Positions 40,715-49,210 of a DNA stretch of 64,000 nt are shown one piece after another. The stretch is from Iamia sp963728655 (GTDB taxonomy: Bacteria; Actinomycetota; Acidimicrobiia; Acidimicrobiales; Iamiaceae). Positions within the stretch are counted from its first letter, which is position 1. Each line of letters begins with the position of its first letter. The notes beneath the pieces were generated by a model, which was given only the letters and a program-made list of their open reading frames with translations, searched no databases and was not told where the DNA came from. The stretch lies in contig CAVSLD010000002.1 in the NCBI GenBank assembly GCA_963728655.1, forward strand, positions 186,001 to 250,000. The letters run 5' to 3'. Made by a program: the position numbers and the translations under genes.

Positions 40715-40741
40715 GCTGCGTCGCGCCGGGCCGCCGTCGGC

Positions 40742-41518
40742 TCAGGTCGGCCGGACGTGGAGGAGCCGGGTGGCGAGCCGTCCGTCGGAGAGGAGGCGGC
40801 CGATGCGGTCCTCGTTGTCCTGCGCCTCGCGCCAGCGGGGATCGTGGCGGTGACGCTCGGCCACCCACCGCCCCACCCGCTCTGCCCGCCGTTCCCAGCC
40901 GACCGGGGCCGACGGCAGCTCGTCCGCGCCGCGCTCCTCGGAGATCCGCAGACCGGCATCGTCGAGGGCGCGGGCGAGGGCCGGGCGGGACGGAGGGTCG
41001 AGGTCGGCCGGGGCGTCGGGCAGGTCCTGCGTCTGGCGGACCAGGACCAGCAGGCCCAGGGAGCCGTCGACGCGCAGGACGCGCCCCAGCTCGTGCAGGA
41101 CGGCCTCCCACGCGGGCGTGGTGGAGAGCACGCCGAGGCTCCAGGCCGCGGCGAACGTGGCCGAGGGGATCGGCAGGCGATCGCCGGTGCCCGCTGCGAC
41201 CGGGAGGCCGAACATCCGACGAGCGGCGCGGCACCCGCCGGGCATGGGCTCGACCAGCAGAGGGGTCGCGCCGGTGCGGTCCGCAGCGAAGGCGGCCGCC
41301 CCTCCTGCGCCGGCCCCGCAGTCCAGGAGCTGGACACCGGGGCCGAGGCCGCACCGCGCCGCCAGCCACTCGAGGGCGGCGGGGCTGCCACTGCCCCGGC
41401 AGGCCGCGGGCAACGCGTGGTCGGGGCCGAGGGCGGCCACGGCGTCGGCGGTCCAGTCCGCCATCACGTCGAACTCGGCCTCCGAGGCGGCCTCGCGGGC
41501 ACCGTCCCCGTCGCTCAC
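40742..41518 (-). CDS. class I SAM-dependent methyltransferase
   Basis: 258 residues. Rossmann-type SAM site: VQLLDCGAGAGGAAAFAADR (motif I) and PLLVEPMPGGCRAA (motif II), followed by AAWSLGVLSTTPAWEAVLHE and LRVDGSLGLLVLVRQTQDLP. The C-terminal third is Arg-rich and helical. The methyl acceptor is unknown. GTG 41518 overlaps the stop of the MetF-like gene (GTGA), so the two are probably co-translated, which would supply folate/one-carbon and methyl-transfer functions from one mRNA. Intact frame. Confidence 0.8.
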   Translation of the reverse strand: MSDGDGAREAASEAEFDVMADWTADAVAALGPDHALPAACRGSGSPAALEWLAARCGLGPGVQLLDCGAGAGGAAAFAADRTGATPLLVEPMPGGCRAARRMFGLPVAAGTGDRLPIPSATFAAAWSLGVLSTTPAWEAVLHELGRVLRVDGSLGLLVLVRQTQDLPDAPADLDPPSRPALARALDDAGLRISEERGADELPSAPVGWERRAERVGRWVAERHRHDPRWREAQDNEDRIGRLLSDGRLATRLLHVRPT

Positions 41519-42567
41519 CCGAGTCGGTCCCTCAGCTCACGGCCCACCGTCGCCTTCACCCTGGCGGCGGCCAGCTCGCCCTCGGCCGAGCCCAGGCCGG
41601 AGATGTTGACCCCGGCGACGCCGTCGACGGCGAGGAGGGCGAGCGCCTCGTCCACCGCGGCGTCGATGCCTGCGGCCAGGGGATCGTCGGCTCCCAGCAC
41701 GCGCGCCACGGCCTGCGGGTCGAGGTGCAGGCCAGGGAAGCGGGTCAACACGTCGGCCGACCGCCGGTCGGTGTAGACCGCGACGGCCGCGAGCAGCGGG
41801 AGCGTGGCCCCGGCAGCTCCCGCGGCGGCGGCGAAGTCCCGCACCGCCCCCACCGAGCCGACGTGGTTGAGCACCGCCAGCCGGGCACCGGCGGCCTGCT
41901 TCTGGGCCAGGCGCGCCGGGCGCAGGCCGCGTGGCGGGGCTCCGGGGCTCTCGGGCACCACCGCCGTCAGACCCTCGGCTGCGGCCAGCGCCGCGAGGCG
42001 GGTGCCGTCGAGGTCGAACACCTGGGTCACCTCGGGGCGGATGCCCGGGGCCCGCCCGTCACCGGTGACGCAGAGCACGGCCTCCACGTCGCCGGTGGCC
42101 AGGCCGCCGAGCTCTTGCTCCAGGACGACCCGGTTGCGGTCCCGACAGCTGAGGGTGACGATCGGGCGACCGCCGGCCCCCGCCACCACCGCGGCCATCA
42201 GCGTCGGGGGCAGGTCCGGCCGGTGCTGGTGCTCGCCCACCAGCAGGGCGTCGCAGGACGGGGCCAGCACCTCGGTGGTCTCCACCAGCAGGGCCCGGTC
42301 GAAGGGCCGCGACGGGAGGTCGGTGACGATGACGGGACCGGCGGCGACCCTGTCGAGCAGCGGCGCGGTCGGCGGCGGGGGGTGGCCGAGGGCCGCCGGC
42401 CAGGGGACCGGGCGGCGGTCGGCGGTGAACGGGCACGGCACGGGTGCGACCTCGCAGGTGAGGTCGTCGCGCACCCCGCCGCACGGGCCGTAGACCATCC
42501 GCTTGGGGCACCCGACCCTCACGTCCCAGGCCGCCGGCGGCGAGGCGTTCGATGGGGGCCCGGTCAC
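41515..42567 (-). CDS. MetF-like protein with N-terminal MTHFR-C (zinc/cobalamin-associated) motif
   Basis: 350 residues. Starts near the Cys-rich MTHFR-C-type motif CPKRMVYGPCGGVRDDLTCE, then a TIM-barrel like that of methylenetetrahydrofolate reductase (GPVIVTDLPSRPFD, CDALLVGEHQHRPDLPPTLM, RPIVTLSCRDRNRVVLEQEL, VEAVLCVTGDG, and GVAGVNISGLGSAEGE at the end). Such proteins link corrinoid or folate one-carbon reactions. GTG 42567 is preceded by AGGGTGGAGG, a strong ribosome binding site. The frame is open upstream into the channel gene, but codon choice there (runs of AGG) argues against real fusion. Coupled to the methyltransferase downstream. Confidence 0.75.
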   Translation of the reverse strand: MTGPPSNASPPAAWDVRVGCPKRMVYGPCGGVRDDLTCEVAPVPCPFTADRRPVPWPAALGHPPPPTAPLLDRVAAGPVIVTDLPSRPFDRALLVETTEVLAPSCDALLVGEHQHRPDLPPTLMAAVVAGAGGRPIVTLSCRDRNRVVLEQELGGLATGDVEAVLCVTGDGRAPGIRPEVTQVFDLDGTRLAALAAAEGLTAVVPESPGAPPRGLRPARLAQKQAAGARLAVLNHVGSVGAVRDFAAAAGAAGATLPLLAAVAVYTDRRSADVLTRFPGLHLDPQAVARVLGADDPLAAGIDAAVDEALALLAVDGVAGVNISGLGSAEGELAAARVKATVGRELRDRLG

Positions 42568-42593
42568 TGCGTCCTCCACCCTCGACCTCCTCG

Positions 42594-43530
42594 TCAGGCG
42601 CCACGCTGCCCGCCGCGGCCCGCCCGCCAACCGGGTCCGCCGGCTCGGGGGGTCATGCGGGTCGGGGTGGCCGTCGGCGGCGAGCAGCACGCGGCGGAGC
42701 TCGTCGTCGGGCAGCCCGTCGCGCTCGGCCATGGCCCGCCCCAGCTCGGCCACCGTCCGCAGGAGCAGGGGCACGCGAGGGTCGGGGTCCGCGCCGCGGT
42801 CGTGACGACGCCGCTCCAGGGCCTCGAGGGCCTCCCAGACGGCCACGGTGCGCACGGCCAGCGACAGGGAGTCCTCGACGGCGTGGTAGTAGCGCAGCAC
42901 GGGGTGGGTGAGGTGCTGCTCGGTCACCTTGGCCATGGTGGAGCGCGACGCCATCAGCTCGTCCACGAAGAGGTCCTCGTGGGTCAGCAGCTCCTGCGGC
43001 GTGCGGCCCAGCTGGCGGAGCGAGCGGGCCAGGTGCCGGCGTTCGGTGGCCGCGCTCACCACCGGCACCAGGTAGCTGACCCCCAGGGTGATGGTCGCCA
43101 GGCCCATGAACGAGGCCAGCACCGCGACCAGCCGCCACCCGTCGCTGCCCGGCCGGACATCACCCAGTCCCAGGGTGAACAGGTTGAAGCCGGCGAAGTA
43201 GATCCGGGCCAACAGCGACGCCGAGGCGCCGGACTCGGCCTCGACCGCCGCCTCCGCGTCGGATGCCACGATCAGGGTCCAGCCCAGCCACAGGCCGGTG
43301 GCCCACAGGGCGGGTGCAGCGACCAGGAGGGCGATGCCCACGATCGACAGGCGTCGGTGCGAGGGCCACCGGCGGTGGGTGGCGAGGGCACCGCGCCAGA
43401 CCAGTGCGGTGAGCCTGGGGACCAGGGACCCGGAGGTGCGGCCGGTGGCGAGGATCGTCGCCATCTGGTCGACGGTCACGACGGCGAGCACGGCGACGCC
43501 GGCGAGGATCAGCAGGAGGGTCACGCCCAC
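42594..43530 (-). CDS. two-transmembrane potassium-channel-like protein (3' end uncertain)
   Basis: About 311 residues. Four hydrophobic segments: VTLLLILAGVAVLAVVTV at the start, a second and third before and around LSIVGIALLVAAPALWATGL, and the channel-like pore and inner helix RIYFAGFNLFTLGLGDVRPG followed by WRLVAVLASFMGLATITLGV. The FTLGLGD segment occupies the place of the TVGYGD selectivity filter, so ion selectivity is doubtful. A cytoplasmic helical region follows (ERRHLARSLRQLGRTPQELL). The frame runs on into the MetF-like gene; a stop at 42594 is reached if one extra base near 42665 is removed, which agrees with the error pattern and leaves room for the downstream ribosome binding site. 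Confidence 0.6.
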
Positions 43531-43596
43531 AGGGTGCCGTGGCGGCGACGATCTGCCGACCGGTGTGCGGAGGGACCGGGAGGGCAGCGGCCCGGG

Positions 43597-44127
43597 GTGA
43601 GCACTGCAGAGGAGCCCGAGACGACCGACGACGACAGGTGGGTCGTGGTCGACGGCCGTCGCTGGCGGGCGACGGATCCGGCGATCCCCGAGCCTCTCCG
43701 GAGGGAGCTGGTCGACGAGCTCATGGCCGCCCGCCGGGCGGTCGGGAAGGCCCGCCGCGGCGGTGACGAGGATGCCGAGGCGCACGCTCGAGCCCGCGTG
43801 CACGACGCCAAGGTGGCCCTCGGCGAGCGCGGGCGGCCGTGGTGGGAGGACGCGACCCGCGCCGAACGCGACGCTCGGCTGCGGGCGGCGGTGCTGGCCC
43901 TCGCCCGCCACCGCGGCGAGGCGTCGACGATCTGCCCCTCGGACGCGGCCCGTGCCGTCGGCGGCGAGCGGTGGAGGTCGTCGCTGGAGCGGGCCCGGAC
44001 GGAGGTGCGGGTGCTGGCCGAGCGGGGAGCCGTGCTCGTGCTCCAGGGCGGAGAGGAGCAGGACCCGGCAGCCCCGTGGCGGGGCCCGGTCCGGGTCCGG
44101 ATCGCCGCACGCCAACCCGGGGACTGA
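43597..44127 (+). CDS. DUF3253 domain protein
   Basis: 176 residues. The N-terminal part (DRWVVVDGRRWRATDPAIPE, then LRRELVDELMAARRAVGKAR) is a conserved helical module; the C-terminal DUF3253 has AVLALARHRGEASTICPSDA, ARAVGGERWRSSLERARTEV, LAERGAVLVLQGG and GPVRVRIA, a winged-helix-like pattern with a conserved Cys. Function unknown in the family. GTG 43597 is the start; the coding frame is intact. Divergent from the channel gene. Confidence 0.75.
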   Translation: MSTAEEPETTDDDRWVVVDGRRWRATDPAIPEPLRRELVDELMAARRAVGKARRGGDEDAEAHARARVHDAKVALGERGRPWWEDATRAERDARLRAAVLALARHRGEASTICPSDAARAVGGERWRSSLERARTEVRVLAERGAVLVLQGGEEQDPAAPWRGPVRVRIAARQPGD

Positions 44128-44204
44128 GCCGCGGGTGCTCACCCGTCCGGGCGGTCCTCACCCGGCCCGGTTTGAGCGCGCGGCGGGGAGGGGAGCAGCC
44201 CGCC

Positions 44205-44306
44205 ATGCCCGATGCCATCACCCTGCTCGAGGACGACCACGAGACGGTCGAGGAGCTGTTCACGCGCTGCGAGGAGCAGACGGAGGCCAAGGGGTCCGTC
44301 TCGTGA
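44205..44306 (+). pseudogene. truncated hemerythrin-like (HHE) ORF
   Basis: 33-codon ORF with a good ribosome binding site (GGGGAGGGGAG) and a hemerythrin-type N-terminus MPDAITLLEDDHETVEELF containing the first metal-ligand His, then it ends as CEEQTEAKGSVS. The remaining ligands of the four-helix bundle are missing, so it cannot bind the di-iron centre as usual. Its TGA overlaps the GTG start of the alcohol dehydrogenase (GTGA). It looks like a hemerythrin gene shortened by an internal deletion that may now work as a coupled leader ORF. Confidence 0.55.
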
Positions 44307-45487
44307 AGGCGGTGACCTGGCAGGGCGTCCGCGACGTGCGCGTCGAGGAGGTGCCCGACCCGACCATCCAGGAGCCCACCGATGCCATCATCCGCATCAC
44401 GTCGAGCGGGCTGTGCGGGTCCGACCTCCACCTCTACGAGGTCCTCGGTGCCTTCATGGCCGAGGGCGACGTGCTGGGCCACGAGCCCATGGGCGTGGTG
44501 GAGGAGGTGGGCTCGGCGGTCACCGGCCTGGCGCCGGGCGACCGGGTCGTGGTCCCCTTCCAGATCGCCTGCGGCGACTGCTTCATGTGTGACAGGGGCC
44601 TGCAGACCCAGTGCGAGACCACCCAGGTCCGCGACAAGGGGATGGGGGCCGCCCTGTTCGGCTACACCGAGCTCTACGGCCAGGTCGCCGGCGCCCAGGC
44701 CGAGTACCTGCGCGTCCCCCAGGCCCAGTACGGGCCGATCAAGGTCCCCGACGGGCCCGACGACGACCGCTTCGTCTACCTGTCCGACGTCCTGCCCACC
44801 GCATGGCAGGCGGTGGCCTACGCCGACGCCGGTCCCGGCGGCAGCATCGCCATCCTCGGCCAGGGGCCCATCGGCTCCATGGCCGCCCGCATCGCCCGCC
44901 ACCAGGGGGTGCAGGACGTGTTCGTGGTCGACCCCGAGACGGACAGGCTCGGGCGCTCGGCCGCGTGGGGTGCGGTCCCCGTGCCGTGGGAAGACCAGGA
45001 CCAGGCCGTGGAGACCATCCGGGAGCTCACCGACGGGCGCGGGCCCGATGCCGTGATCGACGCCGTCGGCATGGAGGCCCACGGATCGGCGGTGGCCGAG
45101 ACGGCCCAGAAGGCGACCGCCCTGCTGCCCGACGCCGTGGCCCAGAAGCTCATGACCACTGCGGGGGTGGATCGCTTGGCGGCGGTCCACGCCGCCATCG
45201 GCATGGTCCGTCGCGGCGGCACCATCTCGCTCAGCGGCGTCTACGGCGGTGCCGCCGACCCCCTGCCTCTGCTGACCATGTTCGACAAGCAGGTCACGGT
45301 GCGGATGGGCCAGGCCAACGTCCGCCGCTGGTCCGACGCCATCGTGCCGCTGCTGGAGGACGACGCCGATCCGCTCGGCGTGGACGACTTCGCCACCCAC
45401 CACCTGTCCCTGGACGAGGCCCCCGAGGCCTACGCCCGGTTCCAGGCCAAGGAGCCGGGCGTGCACAAGGTCGTCTTCCGGCCCTGA
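44303..45487 (+). CDS. zinc-dependent alcohol dehydrogenase (formaldehyde dehydrogenase-like)
   Basis: 394-residue MDR dehydrogenase. Catalytic zinc ligands Cys38, His60 and Glu61 (GLCGSDLH, LGHEPMG); structural zinc Cys90, Cys93, Cys96, Cys104. The NAD site has GSIAILGQGPIGSMAARIAR followed by VVDPETDRLG. The long insertion with TAQKATALLPDAVAQKL is typical of the glutathione-independent formaldehyde dehydrogenase-like subgroup of actinobacteria, so short aldehyde/alcohol oxidation with NAD is expected. GTG 44303 follows AAGGGG by eight bases and overlaps the stop of the truncated hemerythrin ORF. Intact frame; a terminator hairpin follows. Confidence 0.88.
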   Translation: MKAVTWQGVRDVRVEEVPDPTIQEPTDAIIRITSSGLCGSDLHLYEVLGAFMAEGDVLGHEPMGVVEEVGSAVTGLAPGDRVVVPFQIACGDCFMCDRGLQTQCETTQVRDKGMGAALFGYTELYGQVAGAQAEYLRVPQAQYGPIKVPDGPDDDRFVYLSDVLPTAWQAVAYADAGPGGSIAILGQGPIGSMAARIARHQGVQDVFVVDPETDRLGRSAAWGAVPVPWEDQDQAVETIRELTDGRGPDAVIDAVGMEAHGSAVAETAQKATALLPDAVAQKLMTTAGVDRLAAVHAAIGMVRRGGTISLSGVYGGAADPLPLLTMFDKQVTVRMGQANVRRWSDAIVPLLEDDADPLGVDDFATHHLSLDEAPEAYARFQAKEPGVHKVVFRP

Positions 45488-45519
45488 TCCGTCCGGGCCG
45501 GCGTCGATCCGCCGGTGGT

Positions 45520-45548
45520 GGGCACGGGGACCTGAGGCACCCGTGCCC
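45520..45548. terminator. terminator hairpin after the alcohol dehydrogenase gene
   Basis: Perfect nine-base arms GGGCACGGG and CCCGTGCCC with an 11-base loop, between the stops of two convergent genes. Confidence 0.55.
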
Positions 45549-45595
45549 TCGGGTCCGGCGGGCCCGGGGGAACCGTCGCCCCGGGGTCGGACCGA

Positions 45596-45835
45596 TCAGT
45601 CGCGTCCCGGCCCGGGGGGCACGTCGCCCTCGTCGAGGCGGGTCGGACCGACCGGGTCCTCGGCGTCGGGGCCGGCCGGGCGATCGACGCCCTCGTAGAA
45701 CCGCTGGTCCTGCTCCGGCCCCGTCTCGACGTCGTCGTGGGTGGCGGTCTGCTCCGGGTGCTGGACCACCCGGGCCAGCAGCGCAGAGCCGACGGCGACG
45801 ACGAGGACGACCACGACCCCGATGGCGATGGCCAT
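45596..45835 (-). CDS. small single-pass membrane protein
   Basis: 79 residues: one N-terminal membrane helix (MAIAIGVVVVLVVAVGSALL) and a polar, acidic, Pro-rich cytoplasmic or external tail (EGVDRPAGPDAEDPVGPTRL). The ATG at 45835 shares one base with the stop of the BrkB-family gene (TGATG), so the two form an operon. No homologue recognised. Intact frame. Confidence 0.65.
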   Translation of the reverse strand: MAIAIGVVVVLVVAVGSALLARVVQHPEQTATHDDVETGPEQDQRFYEGVDRPAGPDAEDPVGPTRLDEGDVPPGPGRD

Positions 45836-46831
45836 CAGCGGCCTCCGTCGTCGGTGGAGCGACCGACGGTGTCGGCCACCTCGGCGTCGCGGGTGCCCAT
45901 GGGGCGGGGCTCGCCCTCGGTGGTGTCGGTGCGGGTCTGGTGCTCGGCCTCGGCGTTGATCTCGGCGCCGATGATCACGGTGGCGGCCGAGATCATCAGC
46001 CAGAGCATGAGCACCACGACGGCACCCAACGAGCCGTAGGTCTCGCCGTAGGAGCGCGAAGTTCGAGGTGTAGATCGAGAACCCGATGGAGGCGATGAGC
46101 CACAGCACCACGGCGACGATCGTCCCGGGTGCCGTCCAGGTCCACTGCGGCTCGTCGCGGTCGGGCCCGTAGCGGTACAGCACGGCGAGCCCGGCCACGA
46201 GCCCGAGACCGAGGAGCGGCCACCGCAGGAGGGACATGACCACCTTGGCCGCCGACCCGAGGGCCGTGTCGTCGAGCAGGGTGGGGACGACGGTGATCAC
46301 CCCCACGGCGAGGACGACGAACACGATGGCACCGAGGGTGAGCAGCAGGGCCGTGCCCCGCAGGGCCACGAAGCCGCGCGTCTCCTCCTCGTCGTAGGCC
46401 TCGTTGATGGCGGTCATGAGGTGCTTCATGCCGCCCGAGGCCGACCAGAGGGCCAGCACGAGGCCGACGACGAGGCCCAGCCCCAGGCCCCCCGACGACT
46501 GCTCGGTGACCGAGGTGAGCTGCTGGTCCACCAGGTCGCGCACCTCGGTGGGGGCCGCGGCCAGGGCATCATCGATCTGCGAGGAGACCTCCGCCGGGTC
46601 CGCGACCAGGCCGTAGACGGACACGATCGCGAGCAGGGCGGGGACGAGGGCGAGCAGGGCGAAGAAGGCGACCCCCGCCGCCATGAGGACGACGTTGTCG
46701 GACTTCGCCTCCTGGCCCGTGCGGACGGCGATGTCCTTCCAGCCCCGGGCGGGGACCTCGTGCGGGCGGTCGGCGCCGCGGCCGCGCTCGTCGTCGACCC
46801 GGCTTCGTCCTTCGTCGTCGTCGGTGGCCAC
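45835..46831 (-). CDS. YihY/BrkB-family membrane protein (one frameshift)
   Basis: About 331-residue polytopic inner-membrane protein of the YihY/virulence factor BrkB family (once called RNase BN). After a hydrophilic N-terminus it has the family signature VVLMAAGVAFFALLALVPAL, then SASGGMKHLMTAINEAYDEE, and membrane helices around LLLTLGAIVFVVLAVGVITV, LGLGLVAGLAVLYRYGPDRD and TIVAVVLWLIASIGFSIYTS. One extra base near 46060 shifts the frame before YGSLGAVVVLMLWLMISA and the conserved GAEINAEAEH. GTG 46831 is the start. Function unknown; possibly a transporter. Confidence 0.85.
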
Positions 46832-46957
46832 CGAGGCGCGCTCGTCGGCCTCGGTGTGCGCGGGGGAGGTGGCATCCCTGCTCCTTCGGGGTCGTCGGGG
46901 CCCTGACCGGTGGCGGGCCGTCCAAACGGCATCCGGGTCCGCGAGGTGGGGCGGGGA

Positions 46958-48097
46958 TCAGCCCGGGGCGCGCTCGCGGCGCGCGAGGAAGCGGTCCCGG
47001 GCGGCCTCGTCCTCGAACCCGACGATGGACCAGGCCTCGTCGCGACCTGCCCGCCGCAGCGCCTCGACGCGGTGGTTGCCGTCCTCCAGCACCAGCTGGT
47101 CGTCGCGGTGGGAGACGATGACCGGCGGGGCCTCCTCGCCGGCCTCGACGCGTGCCGCCAGATCGTCGACGTCGTCGCGCCACTCGTCGTCGTCGACGGT
47201 CTCCAGGGCCGGGGCCCCGGGCGGTCCGACCAGGCGGTTCAGCTCGTCGAGGGGCAGCCGGACCGGGCCGACCCACCAGTGGGGCCGCTCGCCCAGCTGG
47301 TCGGCCAGATCGGCGTTGTCGCTGCCGGGGCTGCGGAGGAACCGGTCCACCCACGCCCCCAGGTCGTCGGCGGCCGCGGCCCGGCGAGCCGCCTCGGTGG
47401 AGAGGTCGTCGTCGCCCACGGGCTCCCGCTGCTCGGGAGCTCGGTCCAGCGGGCCCCCGCCCCCGGCCCGGCCCGGATCGAGGTCCCGCAGGTGGTCGGC
47501 CTCGTTGTAGGACCGCAGCGTCCAGCGCCCGTCCTCGTGCTCCCACTCCGTGAGCCCGGTGTTGGTGGGGCGCAGCTGGGCGCTGATGTCGGGGCGGGCG
47601 ATGCCGAGGAGCAGCCGCATCGAGGCCATGATCACCCCGGCGTGGCACACGGCCACCACGGTCCGGTCGGCATGCTGCTCGGCCAGCCGGTCGAGGGTGC
47701 GGTGCACCCGCCGGTGGAAGCCGTTCCAGCTCTCGCCCCCGGGTGCGAAGGCCCGGTCGGGCTGGGCCTCCATGTCGAAGGACCCGAAGCGGTCGTTGTA
47801 CTCGGACCAGTCGACGCCGTCGGCCTCGCCGGTGTGGACCTCGCAGAGGTCGCAGTCGTGCTCGGAGACCTCCAGACCGAGGCCCGGGGCGATGAGCCCT
47901 GCGGTCTCGATGGCGCGGGGGAGCACGCTCGCGACCAGCACGTCCGCCTGGATCCGCCCGGTCGACGCCAGGTGGGCGCCCAGGGCCTCGGCCTGGGCCC
48001 GACCCAACGGCGTGAGCCCCCGGCACCCGGAGGGACCGGCGATGGGGCCGTGGAAGCCGGCGTGGGCCTCGCCGTGACGGACCAGGATCAGGCGCAC
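46958..48097 (-). CDS. histidine phosphatase fused to a ParB/sulfiredoxin-like domain
   Basis: 379 residues. The N-terminal domain is a phosphoglycerate mutase-like phosphatase with the phosphohistidine motif LILVRHGEA at residues 2-10, GLTPLGRAQAEALGAHL, SVLPRAIETA, the acid-region CDLCEVHTGEADGVDW and the second His in VVAVCHAGVIMASM. After a linker at about 215-240 a second domain carries AWVDRFLRSPGSDNADLADQ, RPHWWVGPVRLPLDELNRL, PPVIVSHRDDQLVLEDGNHR and VEALRRAG, the pattern of ParB/Srx N-terminal-like nucleotidases. The linker has no stop codon in any of the three frames for about 150 bases, so the fusion does not depend on frameshift errors. Start GTG 48097. Substrates unknown. Confidence 0.8.
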   Translation of the reverse strand: MRLILVRHGEAHAGFHGPIAGPSGCRGLTPLGRAQAEALGAHLASTGRIQADVLVASVLPRAIETAGLIAPGLGLEVSEHDCDLCEVHTGEADGVDWSEYNDRFGSFDMEAQPDRAFAPGGESWNGFHRRVHRTLDRLAEQHADRTVVAVCHAGVIMASMRLLLGIARPDISAQLRPTNTGLTEWEHEDGRWTLRSYNEADHLRDLDPGRAGGGGPLDRAPEQREPVGDDDLSTEAARRAAAADDLGAWVDRFLRSPGSDNADLADQLGERPHWWVGPVRLPLDELNRLVGPPGAPALETVDDDEWRDDVDDLAARVEAGEEAPPVIVSHRDDQLVLEDGNHRVEALRRAGRDEAWSIVGFEDEAARDRFLARRERAPG

Positions 48098-48325
48098 GGG
48101 ACGGGTCCTCTCGGCGGTCGGGGTCGGGGCGTGGGGCGCACGGGGCCTCCTCGGGTCGGGGAGGAGGCCCTGCCCGGTCGCCGGCCACCTAGACGACGAT
48201 CGCGGCCGGATCACCTGCTCGGTCACCGCTGCGGTCCAGGAGCCGGCGGGGCTGCCGGGTCGCGACCCGACCCCGGTACCGTCGTCGTCCACGTCGAGGC
48301 GCTGCGGAGCGCGAGAGGAGAGGTG

Positions 48326-49166
48326 ATGGCCCGCCGTCGCGACCGAGGTCGAGGGAGGGACGTCGAGCACGCCGGGCGCGTGACCCACACCGACTGCCCG
48401 GTGCGGGGCGACGACCGGCCGTGCCTGCCGCTGCACCGGATCACCCGGTGGGGCGTCGACGGCGGCAAGGTCACCGACCTGTGCACGTGCAGCTGCGGCC
48501 GCCGGTTCTCGACCGGCCACCCGGAGGCGGCCGAGCACCTCGTCGCCCCGGTGGCCCCCGGCGAGGCCGTGGTCGTCGAGCCCGGTGCCAGCGCGACCTG
48601 GACGATGGCCGAGGTCCAGCCCTTCGACGCCGAGGAGCCCCGCGCCGCCAAGGGCGTGGTGCCGGTCGAGACCGAGGCCCTCCACCACCCGACCCGCCCC
48701 GTGGGTGAGGTCACCCGCGACGTCAAGGCCCTGGCCAAGCACATGATCAAGGTGATGCACCGGGCGCCGGGTGTGGGCCTGGCCGCCAACCAGGTCGGCG
48801 TGTCCCTGCGCCTGTTCGTCCAGGTCCACAGGCGGGCCCTGCCCGAGACCCTCGTCGACCCGGAGGTCAGGGCGACGGAGGGCACCTGGACCTACCCCGA
48901 GGGGTGCCTGTCGCTCCAGGTCGAGGACACCGACGCCCGCCTGGTGCGGCCCCGGCGCATCCAGGTCCGGGCCCGGACGCTCCACGGCGACGTCCTCGAG
49001 GCGACCCTCGACGAGGTGGTGGCCCGGATCTGCCAGCACGAGATCGACCACCTGGACGGCATCGAGTACGTGCAGCGCCTCACCGGCGACGACGGCCGCC
49101 CGGGTCTACGACGTCATGGCCGCCGACGGCATCGACACCTCCTGGCTGCCGCCCACGCCCTACTGA
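48326..49166 (+). CDS. def: peptide deformylase with Cys-rich N-terminal extension (one frameshift)
   Basis: Metallo-hydrolase removing the formyl group from nascent proteins. The catalytic domain has motif 1 GVGLAANQVG (about residue 148), motif 2 EGCLS with the metal Cys (about 191) and motif 3 QHEIDH (about 236). ATG 48326 with GAGAGGAG before it adds an unusual 90-residue N-terminus containing HTDCPVRGDDRPC and LCTCSCGRRF, a zinc-binding-like Cys cluster. An internal start at ATG 48605 (MAEVQPFDAEEPRA) would give an ordinary deformylase; no stop codon in any frame separates the parts for at least 60 bases. One extra base near 49100 precedes the C-terminal YDVMAADGIDTSWLPPTPY. About 279 residues. 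Confidence 0.85.
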
Positions 49167-49210
49167 ACGACGCCCTGCGTGAGCTCGTCCCCGCCGGGGA
49201 GGGGAGGGGC

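Noticed and set aside
41515..43530. In-frame fusion of a potassium-channel-like protein with a MetF-like protein
   Set aside because: The frame is continuous, but the link uses runs of AGG codons foreign to this genome, a strong ribosome binding site precedes GTG 42567, and removing one extra base gives the channel gene its own stop at 42594.
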